From Pseudomonadota bacterium (GTDB taxonomy: Bacteria; Pseudomonadota; Alphaproteobacteria; Caulobacterales; Caulobacteraceae): a stretch of DNA of 30,953 bases. Positions within the stretch are counted from its first letter, which is position 1; each line of letters begins with the position of its first letter. This document shows positions 16,095 through 24,016 of the stretch, one piece after another. The position numbers were made by a program, and so were the translations under genes. The notes under the pieces are model-generated. The model saw nothing but the letters and a program-made list of their open reading frames with translations, did no database searches and was not told the DNA's origin. The stretch lies in NCBI GenBank assembly GCA_023412655.1, contig JAEYNH010000058.1, forward strand, positions 1 through 30,953, written 5' to 3'.

Positions 16095-17564
16095 TCAGAG
16101 GTTGCCGAGCGCCTGGATCAGCTCGTGCTGGAAGTCCCGGCCTTCATAGAGCGAGCTCACCCGCAGCCGCTCGTTCAGCCCATGCGCCCCGTTGCCGTCG
16201 GTGTCGAAGAAGATGCCCGACAGGCCATAGACCGGCACATTGGCCTGCCCCAGCCAGAGGGCGTCGGTATAGCCGGCCTGCATCACCGGCTGCAGCGTCA
16301 GCCCGCGGCCGAAATGCTTGTCCACCAGCCGCTGGGCGGTCCCCAGCACCCGCGGGTCCAGCGGCGCGATCTTGGCCAGCGGCCGCACCGGCGGCTCGAG
16401 GGTGACGCTGACCCCCGGATCGCCGATCGCCTGGACCAGCGCCGCCTGCGTGCCCTCCAGCGTCTCGCCCGGCAGGATGCGGCAGTTGATGTTGCCCGCC
16501 GCGCGCTGGGGCAGGGCGTTGCTGGCGTGGCCGGCCTCCAGCAGGGTGGCGATGCAGGTGGTGCGCAGCAGGCGGTTGATGTCGGGATCGGCCGAGGCGA
16601 TGCGGTCCGCCTCGGCGTCGTTCGGATCGGCCAGAAGGCGGCTCAGCGCCCGGGCCATCTGCGGGTCTGTGGTGGGCGCGGCGGCCAGGGCCGCGAAGTT
16701 CGGCCGGCTCACCACGTTGAAGCCGATCGGGAAGCGGTGCGCCCGCACCTTCAGCAGCGCCTCGGACAGCTGGTAGATGGCGTTGTCGGGGGTCGGCCGC
16801 GAGCTGTGGCCCCCCGGATTGCGCGTCTCCAGGCGGAAGTTCTGCGTCGCCTTCTCGCCGACCTGCACCTCGATGGCCAGGCGCTTGCCGTCCGGGCTGA
16901 TCGTCCCGCCGCCGCCCTCGTTCACGGCGAACTCCGCCGCGATGAGGTCGGGCCGGTTCTCCACCAGCCACTGCATGCCGTTGAAGGCCTTCACCGACTC
17001 CTCGCCGCAGGTCAGCGCCAGCTTCACGGTGCGCTTCAGCTTCGCCCCGCCGCGCTTCAGCCGGGCCAGGCTGTCGGTATAGATGGCCACGTCCGCCTTA
17101 TCGTCGGCCACCCCGCGGGCGTAGAAGAAGCCGTCCTCCTCCACCAGGGTGAACGGGTCGCGCTCCCAGTCCTCCCGGCGGGCCTCCACCACGTCCAGGT
17201 GGGCCATCAGCAGGATCGGCTTGGCCTTGGGGTCTCGCCCGGGCAGCACCGCCACCAGGCCGCCTTCCTTCGGATGCGCGGGATCGGCGAAATAGTGCAG
17301 GTCGGCGTCGGGGAAGCCCGCCGCCTTCAGGTGCGCCCCGGCCTTGGCCGCCGCCTCCGTGCAGCTCCCCGCCGACAGGGTGGTGTCGGTCTCGACCAGC
17401 GCCTTGTAGAGCGCCCGGAACTCGGCCTGGTCCGGCCGCAGGGGCTTGGCGCCCGTCTGGGCCCCCGTCTGGGCCCCCGTCTGGGCCCCCATCTGGGCCT
17501 GGGCGGACGCCGCCCCCATCACCGCCGCCGCCATCGCCGCGGCGGCCACGCTCCAACGCTTCAT
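16095..17564 (-). CDS. Exported M20 family metallopeptidase
   Basis: A 489-residue zinc exopeptidase with a signal peptide (MKRWSVAAAAMAAAVMGAAS, cleavage near AQA at 21-23). Metal-site motifs of the M20 group are AHLDVV (His122, Asp124), GVADDK (151-156, bridging Asp154), CGEES (186-190, catalytic and metal Glu), NEGGGG (Glu216) and a C-terminal GAHGLNE. A dimerisation domain lies roughly between residues 225 and 360. A four-copy GAQT-like repeat follows the signal peptide. ATG 17564 follows a GGGGGGA ribosome site. It sits upstream of kynA on the same strand and could share its transcript. A periplasmic di- or aminopeptidase role is likely; the substrate is unknown. Confidence 0.88.
   Translation of the reverse strand: MKRWSVAAAAMAAAVMGAASAQAQMGAQTGAQTGAQTGAKPLRPDQAEFRALYKALVETDTTLSAGSCTEAAAKAGAHLKAAGFPDADLHYFADPAHPKEGGLVAVLPGRDPKAKPILLMAHLDVVEARREDWERDPFTLVEEDGFFYARGVADDKADVAIYTDSLARLKRGGAKLKRTVKLALTCGEESVKAFNGMQWLVENRPDLIAAEFAVNEGGGGTISPDGKRLAIEVQVGEKATQNFRLETRNPGGHSSRPTPDNAIYQLSEALLKVRAHRFPIGFNVVSRPNFAALAAAPTTDPQMARALSRLLADPNDAEADRIASADPDINRLLRTTCIATLLEAGHASNALPQRAAGNINCRILPGETLEGTQAALVQAIGDPGVSVTLEPPVRPLAKIAPLDPRVLGTAQRLVDKHFGRGLTLQPVMQAGYTDALWLGQANVPVYGLSGIFFDTDGNGAHGLNERLRVSSLYEGRDFQHELIQALGNL
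17449..17496. repeat. 12-base tandem repeat inside the M20 peptidase gene
   Basis: Four copies of a 12-base unit GCCCCCGTCTGG lie at 17449-17496: two are perfect and the two outer copies each differ by one base. On the coding strand they give a run of Gly-Ala-Gln-Thr at residues 26-39, directly after the signal peptide. The unit is in frame, so copy-number change would only alter a linker. Confidence 0.85.
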
Positions 17565-17629
17565 CCCGAAATCCCCCCAAGCTCGGCCGTCAGCTTCGCC
17601 CGCCCCCGACGCCCTGTCCACGCCCGAGC

Positions 17630-17658
17630 TTGAGGCGAGGCCGCATCGCCGCTAAAGG
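17630..17658 (+). promoter_or_regulatory. Predicted promoter of the tRNA-Gly gene
   Basis: TTGAGGC (17630-17636), 14 bases, then GCTAAAGG (17651-17658) resembles TTGNCGS-N10-14-GCTANAWC with one and two mismatches. It ends 27 bases before the tRNA, a normal distance for a short 5' leader. Confidence 0.45.
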
Positions 17659-17685
17659 AGGCGTCCGGCTCGTCGCGAGCCCGGC

Positions 17686-17760
17686 GCGGGTGTAGTTCAG
17701 AGGTAGAACGTCAGCTTCCCAAGCTGAATGTCAGGGGTTCGATTCCCCTCACCCGCTCCA
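17686..17760 (+). tRNA. tRNA-Gly, anticodon CCC
   Basis: The 75-base sequence folds as a full cloverleaf. The acceptor stem GCGGGTG pairs with CACCCGC, and CCA is encoded at 17758-17760. The anticodon arm TCAGC-TTCCCAA-GCTGA gives anticodon CCC, which reads GGG. The T arm has the GGTTCGATTCC core. The downstream EamA gene starts about 80 bases later, and no integrase or direct repeat suggests use as an attachment site. Confidence 0.96.
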
Positions 17761-17841
17761 ATTCCCACCATCCCGATCCAGCACGGCGGAGCTGACCGGC
17801 GTCAGGTTGACGGCTTGGCCTTATCCGCCCACAGGCAGGCG

Positions 17842-18756
17842 GTGACCCCCGCCCATCCGCATGCGCCGACCCAGCGGCCGCTCCTCGGCATCAGCCTGCG
17901 CGTCGCGGCCATGGCCTGCATGGCGCTGCTGTCGGCCCTGGTGAAGTGGTGCGGCGAGCGGGGCGTGCCGGTGTTCGAGATCGTCTTCTTCCGCAACGCC
18001 TTCGCCTTCGTGCCGCTGGGTCTCTACATCTGGCGCACCACCGGCTTCGAGGTGTTGAAGACCCGGCGGCCGCTGGGCCACCTGGCCCGCTCGGCGGTGG
18101 GGCTGGCAAGCATGGTCTGCGGCTTCTCGGCCGTGCAGCACCTGCCGCTCACCGAGGCCACAGCCCTGCAGTTCGCCTCGCCCCTGTTCATGACCGCCCT
18201 GTCGGCCCTGCTGCTGGCCGAGAAGGTCGGGCCGCACCGCTGGGCGGCGGTGGTGGTGGGCTTCATCGGGGTGATGATCATGGCCCGCCCGGTTCCCGGG
18301 CAAATGAACGTGGTCGGCGTGACCCTGGGCATCCTCTCCGCCATCGGGGCGGCGGGCGCCATGGTGGCCATTCGCCAGATCTCCGACACCGAGCGCGGCG
18401 CCACCATCGTCTTCTACTTCACCCTGGGCGGGACGGTGGTCGGCCTCGTCGGATCCCTCATCGGCGGCTGGAACGTGCCGGACGCGACGACGCTGGGCCT
18501 GCTGGTGCTGGCCGGGCTGGTGGGCGGGGTGGGGCAGCTGTTCCTCACCGAGGCCCTGCGCGCCGCGCCCGTCGGGGTGGTGGCGCCCTTCGACTACACC
18601 CAGCTGATCTGGGCGGGCCTGCTTGGCCTGGTCATCTGGGGCGAGTGGCCTCATCCGGCGACCATCGTCGGGGCCATCGTGGTGGCCGCCAGCGGGGTCT
18701 ACATCCTGCATCGGGAGCTGCGCCGCTTCCGCCGCCCGCCTGACGGCTCGACCTGA
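17842..18756 (+). CDS. EamA/DMT family transporter
   Basis: A membrane protein of about 304 residues with ten hydrophobic helices arranged as two EamA repeats, the plan of drug/metabolite transporters of the RhaT/YdcZ superfamily. Diagnostic stretches are FRNAFAFVPLGLYIW, LTEATALQFASPLFMTALSA in the first half and APVGVVAPFDYTQLIWAGLL in the second. The start is uncertain: GTG 17842 gives the usual length and a short cytosolic N-terminus, TTG 17815 is an alternative, and a longer frame begins inside the tRNA and cannot be right. Substrate unknown; relatives export amino acids, SAM or other metabolites. Confidence 0.82.
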   Translation: MTPAHPHAPTQRPLLGISLRVAAMACMALLSALVKWCGERGVPVFEIVFFRNAFAFVPLGLYIWRTTGFEVLKTRRPLGHLARSAVGLASMVCGFSAVQHLPLTEATALQFASPLFMTALSALLLAEKVGPHRWAAVVVGFIGVMIMARPVPGQMNVVGVTLGILSAIGAAGAMVAIRQISDTERGATIVFYFTLGGTVVGLVGSLIGGWNVPDATTLGLLVLAGLVGGVGQLFLTEALRAAPVGVVAPFDYTQLIWAGLLGLVIWGEWPHPATIVGAIVVAASGVYILHRELRRFRRPPDGST

Positions 18757-18822
18757 CGCCGTCGCGTTGACAGACCCCGGTTACGGGAGGACCCTTCCGC
18801 CAAGGATCCGGGAGCCCGTCCG

Positions 18823-19383
18823 ATGTTGAAGATGCTCATCTTTTCCGCCGCGGCCGGCGCCGCCCTGCTGGTCGCCCTCCCGGCCGCCGCGCAGTCGGTG
18901 ACGGTGCTGGGCGGCGGCATGGCCCGGCAGTGCTCCGACGCCGCGCTGAAGGGCGAGTCCGACCGCCGGTTCGAGGCGGTCTGCACCGCCGCCCTGCAGA
19001 CCGAGGTCCTCGCGCACCGCGACCGGGCCGGCACCTTCGTGAACCGCGGCGTGCTGCGGCTGCGGCGGCTGGAATTCAATGCCGCCCGGGGCGACTTCGA
19101 CGACGCGGTGCAGCTCCAGCCCGACCTGCCCGAGGCCTATGCCAACCGCGGCGCCGCCCTGGTGGGCCAGCGCCGCTACGCCGAGGGCCTGGCCGACATC
19201 AACCGCGCCCTGCAGCTGGGGGTGAGCGAGCCCGAGAAGGCCTATTTCAACCGCGCCCTGGCCAACGAGGGGCTGGATGACCTCAAACAGGCCTATTTCG
19301 ACTACCGCAAGGCCGCCGAACTCAGTCCCGGGTGGGAGGCGCCCCGCAAGGAGCTGGCCCGCTTCACGGTCCAGGCGCGCTAG
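18823..19383 (+). CDS. Exported TPR-repeat protein
   Basis: A 186-residue protein with a signal peptide of about 24 residues ending LPAAAQ. Residues 66-170 hold about three tetratricopeptide units: one around FVNRGVLRLRRLEFNAARGD, one around AYANRGAALVGQRRYAEGLA, and one around AYFNRALANEGLDDLKQAYF. TPRs bind other proteins, so it is probably a periplasmic adaptor. Two cysteines (near residues 37 and 54) could form a disulfide. ATG 18823 follows GGGAG about ten bases upstream. The partner is not identifiable. Confidence 0.8.
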   Translation: MLKMLIFSAAAGAALLVALPAAAQSVTVLGGGMARQCSDAALKGESDRRFEAVCTAALQTEVLAHRDRAGTFVNRGVLRLRRLEFNAARGDFDDAVQLQPDLPEAYANRGAALVGQRRYAEGLADINRALQLGVSEPEKAYFNRALANEGLDDLKQAYFDYRKAAELSPGWEAPRKELARFTVQAR

Positions 19384-19431
19384 GGCCACGGCCAAGCTGG
19401 TCCATCGCCTCGGGCTTCCCACATCCCGGTC

Positions 19432-19806
19432 ATGCGCGCCCTCATCCTCACCGCCGTCCTCGGCCTCGCCGCCGCCGCCCCGGCGGTCACCCCCGGCCTG
19501 GCTCAGGACCTCGGCGGCGTCACGGCCCTCAACCAGCTGAAGCTGGACGAGCTGCGCGCCCAGCAGCAGCTGATGCAGCAGCAGTCCATCGCCCAGCACA
19601 ACGAGCTGATGGCCCTGGAAGCGCGGCTGCGCACCGAGCAGAACGTGGCCCGCATCCAGCAGGAACGCCGCGTCGAGCGCCTGCCCGAGCTGCCCTATCC
19701 GGCCCCGCCAGCGAGCATGGACACCTCGCGCCTGCCCTCGATCCCCGATGCGGCCCTGGCCGACTCCAATCGCCGCGTCCAGGCGATCACCCAGAACCGC
19801 CGCTAG
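19432..19806 (+). CDS. Small exported glutamine-rich coiled-coil protein
   Basis: A 124-residue hypothetical protein. A signal peptide (MRALILTAVLGLAAAAPAVT, cleavage near LAQ at 23-25) is followed by a charged, Gln-rich helix of about 50 residues (LKLDELRAQQQLMQQQSIAQ) that looks like a coiled coil. A Pro-rich linker (PELPYPAPPAS) and a short polar tail complete it. There is no clear ribosome site before ATG 19432. It lies between the TPR protein and a zinc metallopeptidase on the same strand, with gaps of 48 and 42 bases. I do not recognise a named family. Confidence 0.65.
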   Translation: MRALILTAVLGLAAAAPAVTPGLAQDLGGVTALNQLKLDELRAQQQLMQQQSIAQHNELMALEARLRTEQNVARIQQERRVERLPELPYPAPPASMDTSRLPSIPDAALADSNRRVQAITQNRR

Positions 19807-19818
19807 CTTCGTAGCGTT

Positions 19819-19843
19819 AGGCCTCCGAACGCAACGGAGGTTT
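19819..19843 (+). promoter_or_regulatory. Hairpin enclosing the ribosome site of the zinc metallopeptidase gene
   Basis: CCTCCG (19822-19827) pairs with CGGAGG (19835-19840) around a seven-base loop. The stem extends to nine pairs (19819-19843) with G-U and A-U pairs. The 3' arm is the GGAGG ribosome site of the gene starting at 19849, so the fold would hide it. It could control translation, or simply end the upstream transcript. Confidence 0.45.
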
Positions 19844-19848
19844 CGCCC

Positions 19849-20688
19849 ATGCGCTGGTCCGGCGGCCGAGGGTCCGGGAACATCGAAGACCGCCGCGGGA
19901 TGGGGCCGGTGGGCGCCGTGGGCGGCATCGGCGCGGGCGGGGTGATCCTCGCCCTCATCGGCTATTTCGTCTTCGGCATCGATCCCTCCACCACCACCAG
20001 CGTCCTGGGCGCCGGCCAGAAGGTCGAGCAGCAGGAGGGCGTGCGCGGCGGCCCCGCCGACGAGGCCGGGCGCTTCGTCGATGTGGTGGCCACCAATGTG
20101 GACGACGTCTGGGCCCGGCAGATGCAAGGCTATCGGCCGCCCGACGCGGTGGTGCTCTATGAGCGCGCCACCGGCACCGGCTGCGGCATGGGGCAGTCGG
20201 CCATGGGGCCGTTCTACTGCCCGGCCGACCGCAAGGTCTATCTGGACCTGTCGTTCTGGCAGGAGCTTGAGAGCCAGTTCGGCGCCGGCGGCGAGGCGGC
20301 CCGGGCCTATGTGATCGCCCACGAGATCGGCCACCACGTCCAGAACCTCACCGGCGCCTCGGATCAGGCCCGGCGCATGGGCGCCCGGGGGGCCGAGAGC
20401 GGGTCGGTGCGCCTGGAGCTGCAGGCCGACTGCTACGCCGGCGTCTGGGCCGCGCACGCCGCGGCGGTGTCCGGCGGACAGGTCCAGCTCGACCCCCGGG
20501 ACATCGAGGACGGCCTGCGCGCCGCCGCGGCGGTGGGCGACGACACCCTCCAGCGCCGGTCCCAGGGCCAGGTGATGCCCGACGCCTTCACCCACGGCTC
20601 GGCCGAGCAGCGGATGCGCTGGTTCCGGCGGGGCGTGGAGGCCGGCGATCCGGCCGCCTGCGACACGTTCCGGGCGCGCAGCCTCTAG
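19849..20688 (+). CDS. Neutral zinc metallopeptidase, YpfJ family
   Basis: A 279-residue membrane-anchored protein. A basic start and one hydrophobic segment (about 21-43) precede a periplasmic zincin-like domain. The metal site is HEIGHH (158-163) with a downstream Glu in LELQADCYAGVW (189-200), as in the Zn_peptidase (YpfJ) family. The N-terminal pattern WSGGRGSGNIEDRRG is characteristic of the group. ATG 19849 has GGAGG about nine bases upstream, inside a predicted hairpin. Substrates of this family are poorly known. The gene ends four bases from the convergent DUF5996 gene. Confidence 0.9.
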   Translation: MRWSGGRGSGNIEDRRGMGPVGAVGGIGAGGVILALIGYFVFGIDPSTTTSVLGAGQKVEQQEGVRGGPADEAGRFVDVVATNVDDVWARQMQGYRPPDAVVLYERATGTGCGMGQSAMGPFYCPADRKVYLDLSFWQELESQFGAGGEAARAYVIAHEIGHHVQNLTGASDQARRMGARGAESGSVRLELQADCYAGVWAAHAAAVSGGQVQLDPRDIEDGLRAAAAVGDDTLQRRSQGQVMPDAFTHGSAEQRMRWFRRGVEAGDPAACDTFRARSL

Positions 20689-20692
20689 GACA

Positions 20693-21664
20693 TCAGACCG
20701 GGCGCGGACGGCCGGGCTCGCCCGGCGCGCATTCCAGGGCCGCCCGGTCCCAGCCGGCGGCGTCGGCGGCGGCCTCGTAGGTGGACTGCAGGAAGGCCGT
20801 CAGGGCCGCGTCCGGATCGGCCGCCGTGCGCACCGCCTCATAGGGCAGGACGAACTCGCGCAGTTCGGGGTGATAGTAGGCCGCCTCGGGCGCGATCCGG
20901 GCCTCGGCGAAGCCGGGCGGCTCGGGATAGGCGTAGAAGATCGGCGCCTCGCAGCCGGGCCCGCCGGGCCAGAAGCCGGCGCTGCTGACCTCGTGCGAAT
21001 AGGCCTCGCGGGCCACGGCGTCGGGCAGGTGCGGGACCCCGCCCGGATGCGGCGGCGCCGTCCGGCCCGAGAAGCGGGTCACCGCCAGGTCGAAGCTGCC
21101 CCAGAAGAAGTGCGTGGGGCTGGCCTTGCCGAGGAATCCGGTGCGGAAGGCCTTCAGCACCCGGTCGGCCTGGGCCAGGGCGCGGAAGAACCGGCGGGCC
21201 TGGCCCGGGTCATAGGCCCGGGGCGCGTGGTCCTCGCGGAAGGGCGTGGCCTCGGGCATTTCGTTGGGCGCGCCGTGGATGCGGACGGGCGTCCCCAGCG
21301 TCTCCAGGGCCGCCATCACCTGGTCGTGGAAGGCGGCCACCGACATGGGGGCCAGGGGCACGGCGGCGGTCGACCGGTCGGTGCGGAGGCGCAAGGCCTG
21401 GTCGGTGAAGTCGAACTCCAGGTCGACGGCGCCCCCGGCGGTGTGGACCGGGCCGGTCGTCAGCCCCCGGGCGGTCACGTACAGCGGCGTCTGCCAGGAG
21501 TGGTTCAGCCAGGGCGTCCGGGCCAGCCGGACCTTGCCGACGATCTGGCTCCAGAGGTGCAGGGCCACGCCCGTCTCGCGGAACGCGTCATAGGATAGGG
21601 CGGGCCAGATCTCCGCTTCCCAGGTCCCCGCTTCCCAGGTCTCGGCGTCGTCGCGTTCGGTCAT
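20693..21664 (-). CDS. DUF5996 family protein
   Basis: A 323-residue cytosolic protein without signal or membrane segments. It matches the pattern I recall for DUF5996: LHLWSQIVGKVRLA, a Trp/His segment (TPWLNHSWQTPLYVTARGLT) and EFDFTDQALRL within the first 90 residues. Conserved aromatic and His positions continue through THFFWGSFDLAVTRFSG and PIFYAYPEPPGF. The biochemical role of the family is unknown. Two near-identical five-residue units, WEAGT and WEAEI, at the N-terminus come from a 15-base duplication. It is the last gene of a minus-strand run, 56 bases after the racemase. Confidence 0.8.
   Translation of the reverse strand: MTERDDAETWEAGTWEAEIWPALSYDAFRETGVALHLWSQIVGKVRLARTPWLNHSWQTPLYVTARGLTTGPVHTAGGAVDLEFDFTDQALRLRTDRSTAAVPLAPMSVAAFHDQVMAALETLGTPVRIHGAPNEMPEATPFREDHAPRAYDPGQARRFFRALAQADRVLKAFRTGFLGKASPTHFFWGSFDLAVTRFSGRTAPPHPGGVPHLPDAVAREAYSHEVSSAGFWPGGPGCEAPIFYAYPEPPGFAEARIAPEAAYYHPELREFVLPYEAVRTAADPDAALTAFLQSTYEAAADAAGWDRAALECAPGEPGRPRPV
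21613..21641. repeat. 15-base duplication at the start of the DUF5996 gene
   Basis: CCGCTTCCCAGGTC occurs at 21613-21626 and again at 21628-21641, a period of 15 bases, so the frame is kept. It gives the repeated WEA residues near position 10 of the protein. It looks like a small slippage duplication, with no evident function. Confidence 0.7.
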
Positions 21665-21720
21665 GGCGGACCTCCGGCGGCGAGGCTAGGCTCCGGCGGC
21701 GCGGAGGTCCATGCGCGGCC

Positions 21721-22440
21721 TCAGCCGCCCACCATCGGGGTGGCCTCATAGCCCAGGCAGACCGAGACGCAGCGCCGGGCCAGCAGGTCGCCCGGATCGG
21801 CCAGTTCCACCTTCACGTCTTCCGGCGACAGCACCAGCGGCGCCTCGGTGCAGCCGGCCACCAGCACCTCGGCCCCCGCCGCCACCAGCTCATCGGCCAG
21901 GGCCTTCATGCCCCGCCGCACCTCCGGCCCGACGTCGCCGCCCTTGATCCGGTAGAGCAGGGCCATGAACTCGGCCTGGCTGTCCGGCTCCAGGCTGACC
22001 AGCCCCATGCCCCGGGCGGCCAGGTATTCCCGGTACAGCTTCAGCGCCCCCTTGGTGCCCAGGACGCCGGCCCGCAGGGCGCCGCTCTCCTGGGCCGCCT
22101 CGGCCCCCAGGTCGATCATGTCGATCAGAGGCAGGCCCGAGGCCCGCTGGATCAGGTCGGCGTGGGCGTGGGCGGTGTTGCACGGCATCGCCAGCACCTC
22201 GGCCCCCGCGCCGCGCAGGGCCCCGGCCATCTCGGCCAGCACGTGGCCGGCCAGGGCGCCCTGGGTGTTCCGGTCGGGCACGTGGGGATTGATGTCGGCG
22301 ATCACCCGGATGTGGTCCTGGTCCCGCTCGGCCGGCGTATAGGCCTGCAGGCGCGTCAGGAACTCCAGGGTGGCCGCCGGGCCCATGCCGCCCAGCACGC
22401 CCAGCGTCAGGCCGGGGACCAGGGTCTCGGCCGCGTCCAT
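21721..22440 (-). CDS. Aspartate/glutamate racemase family protein
   Basis: A 239-residue cofactor-independent amino-acid racemase. The fold is marked by LGVLGGMGPAATLEFL (13-28), and the two catalytic cysteines are in MPCNTAHAH (Cys87) and AGCTEAPLVL (Cys197). The GGMGP start and spacing suit the aspartate racemase (RacD/YgeA-like) branch, but substrate preference cannot be read with certainty. ATG 22440 shares one base with the stop of the D-cysteine desulfhydrase gene (TGATG), so the pair is translationally coupled. This points to a joint role in D-amino-acid turnover. Confidence 0.88.
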   Translation of the reverse strand: MDAAETLVPGLTLGVLGGMGPAATLEFLTRLQAYTPAERDQDHIRVIADINPHVPDRNTQGALAGHVLAEMAGALRGAGAEVLAMPCNTAHAHADLIQRASGLPLIDMIDLGAEAAQESGALRAGVLGTKGALKLYREYLAARGMGLVSLEPDSQAEFMALLYRIKGGDVGPEVRRGMKALADELVAAGAEVLVAGCTEAPLVLSPEDVKVELADPGDLLARRCVSVCLGYEATPMVGG

Positions 22441-23456
22441 CAGAGCTTGCCGTCCAGCTCGCCCTGGTAGCCGAACAGGCCCTGGGCGCCCCCGGTGTGC
22501 AGGAACACCACCGTCTCGCCGTCGAAGACGCCGGCGTGCGACAGGGCGATCAGCCCCTTCATCGCCTTGCCGGTGTACACCGGGTCCAGCAGGATGGCGT
22601 CCGTCCGGGCGGCCAGCTTCAGGGCGTCGATCACCCCCTGGTCGATCAGGCCGTAGCCCTCGCCGACATAGTCGCAGTTGGCCTCCACCATCTCCCGGGT
22701 GACCCGCTCCTCGAAGCCGAGCAGGGCGGCGGTCTCCTTGGCCAGCTTGAACACGTTGGCCTCCTGCGCCTCCTTCGGCGCGCGCACGCCGATGCCCAGC
22801 ACCGGGATGTCGGCGCCCATGACCGCCAGCCCCGCCACCAGGCCCGCATGGGTGCCGGCGCTGCCGCTGGCGGTGACGATGCGGTCGATCTCCAGGCCCA
22901 GCTCATTGGCCTGGCTGACCAGCTCCAGGGCGCACTCGGCATAGCCCAGGGCCCCGATGCAGTTGGAGCCGCCGCCGGGGATCACATAGGGGCGCCCGCC
23001 GGCGTCGGCGACTTCCTGGGCCACGGCGGCCAGGGCCTCGTTCATGTCGCTGCCCCCGGGCACGCGGCGGATCTTGGCCCCCAGCAGCTCGTCCAGCAGC
23101 ACATTGCCCGAGCGCTGGTAGTCCAGGGCCTTGGAGCCCGTGCGCTCCTCCAGGATCACCTCGCACTTGAGGCCGAAGCGGGCCGCCGCCGCCGCCGTCT
23201 GGCGCACGTGGTTGGACTGCACGGCGCCCTGGGTGACCACCGTGTCGGCGTCGTTGGCGAGGGCGTCGCCGATCAGGTACTCGAGCTTGCGCGTCTTGTT
23301 CCCGCCGCCCGCCAGGCCGGTGCAGTCGTCCCGCTTGATCCAGAGGGCGGGGCCCCCGCCGTCCGGCGTGGCCAGGGCCTCGGTGAGGCCCGGCAGGGTC
23401 TCCAGGGGCGTGGGGAGATGGGCGAAGCGGACGGGGTTGTATCGGGAAAAATGCAT
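22440..23456 (-). CDS. D-cysteine desulfhydrase / ACC deaminase family enzyme
   Basis: A 338-residue fold-type II PLP enzyme. The PLP lysine lies in GGGNKTRKLEY (Lys54), followed by TVVTQGAVQSNHVRQTAAAA, and HTGGAQGLFGY near the end. The family includes D-cysteine desulfhydrase (dcyD; gives pyruvate, sulfide and ammonia) and ACC deaminase. The overall pattern, with LWIKRDDCTGLAGGGNK, favours D-cysteine desulfhydrase, but the two can be confused by sequence alone. ATG 23456 was chosen as the family start. It overlaps the racemase downstream and has a hairpin upstream. A sulfide-releasing role is of interest because metZ, a sulfide user, is elsewhere in the window. Confidence 0.85.
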   Translation of the reverse strand: MHFSRYNPVRFAHLPTPLETLPGLTEALATPDGGGPALWIKRDDCTGLAGGGNKTRKLEYLIGDALANDADTVVTQGAVQSNHVRQTAAAAARFGLKCEVILEERTGSKALDYQRSGNVLLDELLGAKIRRVPGGSDMNEALAAVAQEVADAGGRPYVIPGGGSNCIGALGYAECALELVSQANELGLEIDRIVTASGSAGTHAGLVAGLAVMGADIPVLGIGVRAPKEAQEANVFKLAKETAALLGFEERVTREMVEANCDYVGEGYGLIDQGVIDALKLAARTDAILLDPVYTGKAMKGLIALSHAGVFDGETVVFLHTGGAQGLFGYQGELDGKL

Positions 23457-23480
23457 GAGGGGCTCCGTAGCATGGGGCGC

Positions 23481-23499
23481 GGCGGCCTTGCGAGCCGCC
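23481..23499 (-). terminator. Hairpin between the lipoprotein and D-cysteine desulfhydrase genes
   Basis: GGCGGC (23481-23486) pairs with GCCGCC (23494-23499) around a seven-base loop, with further imperfect GC pairing outside. It lies in the 65-base gap and could end transcription of the lipoprotein gene on the minus strand. There is no T-tract, so the call is tentative. Confidence 0.35.
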
Positions 23500-23521
23500 T
23501 CGCCATCCCCCCGGGTTCGGC

Positions 23522-23950
23522 CTAGGGCCGCAGTTTCCTCGGCAGGGCCTCCACCTGGGCCGGGGTCAGCTTGACGATCGAGTCCACGATGCAGCGGCTC
23601 TCGAAGCCGCTCTTGGCGATGCCGATGTCGAGATCCAGCGGCCGGCAGACGATGCTCGACCCCGGCGGCTGGCGGGTGATCAGCGGATCGGAGGAAATCG
23701 CCCCCGCCAGGCAGGAACCGCTCATGCTCACCCGATAGACGTCCCCCCGGTTCACCCGCAGGAACAGCGTCCGGTCGTCGCCCACCGTGTGGCTGCGGAG
23801 GTCGGCGCTGCGGAAGCAGTCGCCGCTGGCCAGGCCCGCGCCCGAGGGCGGAGCGGGGGGCAGCTCGGGCCTGGAGGCCGTCGTGGCGGTGCAGGCGGCC
23901 AGGCCGAGAGCGGCGGCGAGGGGGGCGATAAGGGCGGGCGCGAACTTCAT
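23522..23950 (-). CDS. DUF6491-like lipoprotein
   Basis: A 142-residue exported lipoprotein. The signal sequence ends in a lipobox LAAC (Cys20), followed by a Pro-rich linker. The mature part has CFRSADLRSHTVGDDRTLFL, a central SGSCLAG, a SSIVCRPLD segment and ESRCIVDSIVKLTPAQVEAL at the end, the Cys-spaced layout I recall for DUF6491. The four mature cysteines could make two disulfides. ATG 23950 begins the signal peptide; the longer frame upstream adds a non-hydrophobic start. Function unknown. Confidence 0.72.
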   Translation of the reverse strand: MKFAPALIAPLAAALGLAACTATTASRPELPPAPPSGAGLASGDCFRSADLRSHTVGDDRTLFLRVNRGDVYRVSMSGSCLAGAISSDPLITRQPPGSSIVCRPLDLDIGIAKSGFESRCIVDSIVKLTPAQVEALPRKLRP

Positions 23951-24016
23951 CTGGCTCTCCGTCGGACGTCCTGATCCTAGGGTCAACGCCCCGCCGGCGG
24001 CCAGCGGCGCGTTGGG

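Noticed and set aside
17686..17842. Possible genomic island attachment site at tRNA-Gly.
   Set aside because: No integrase, no repeat of the tRNA 3' end elsewhere in the window, and neighbouring genes have ordinary composition.
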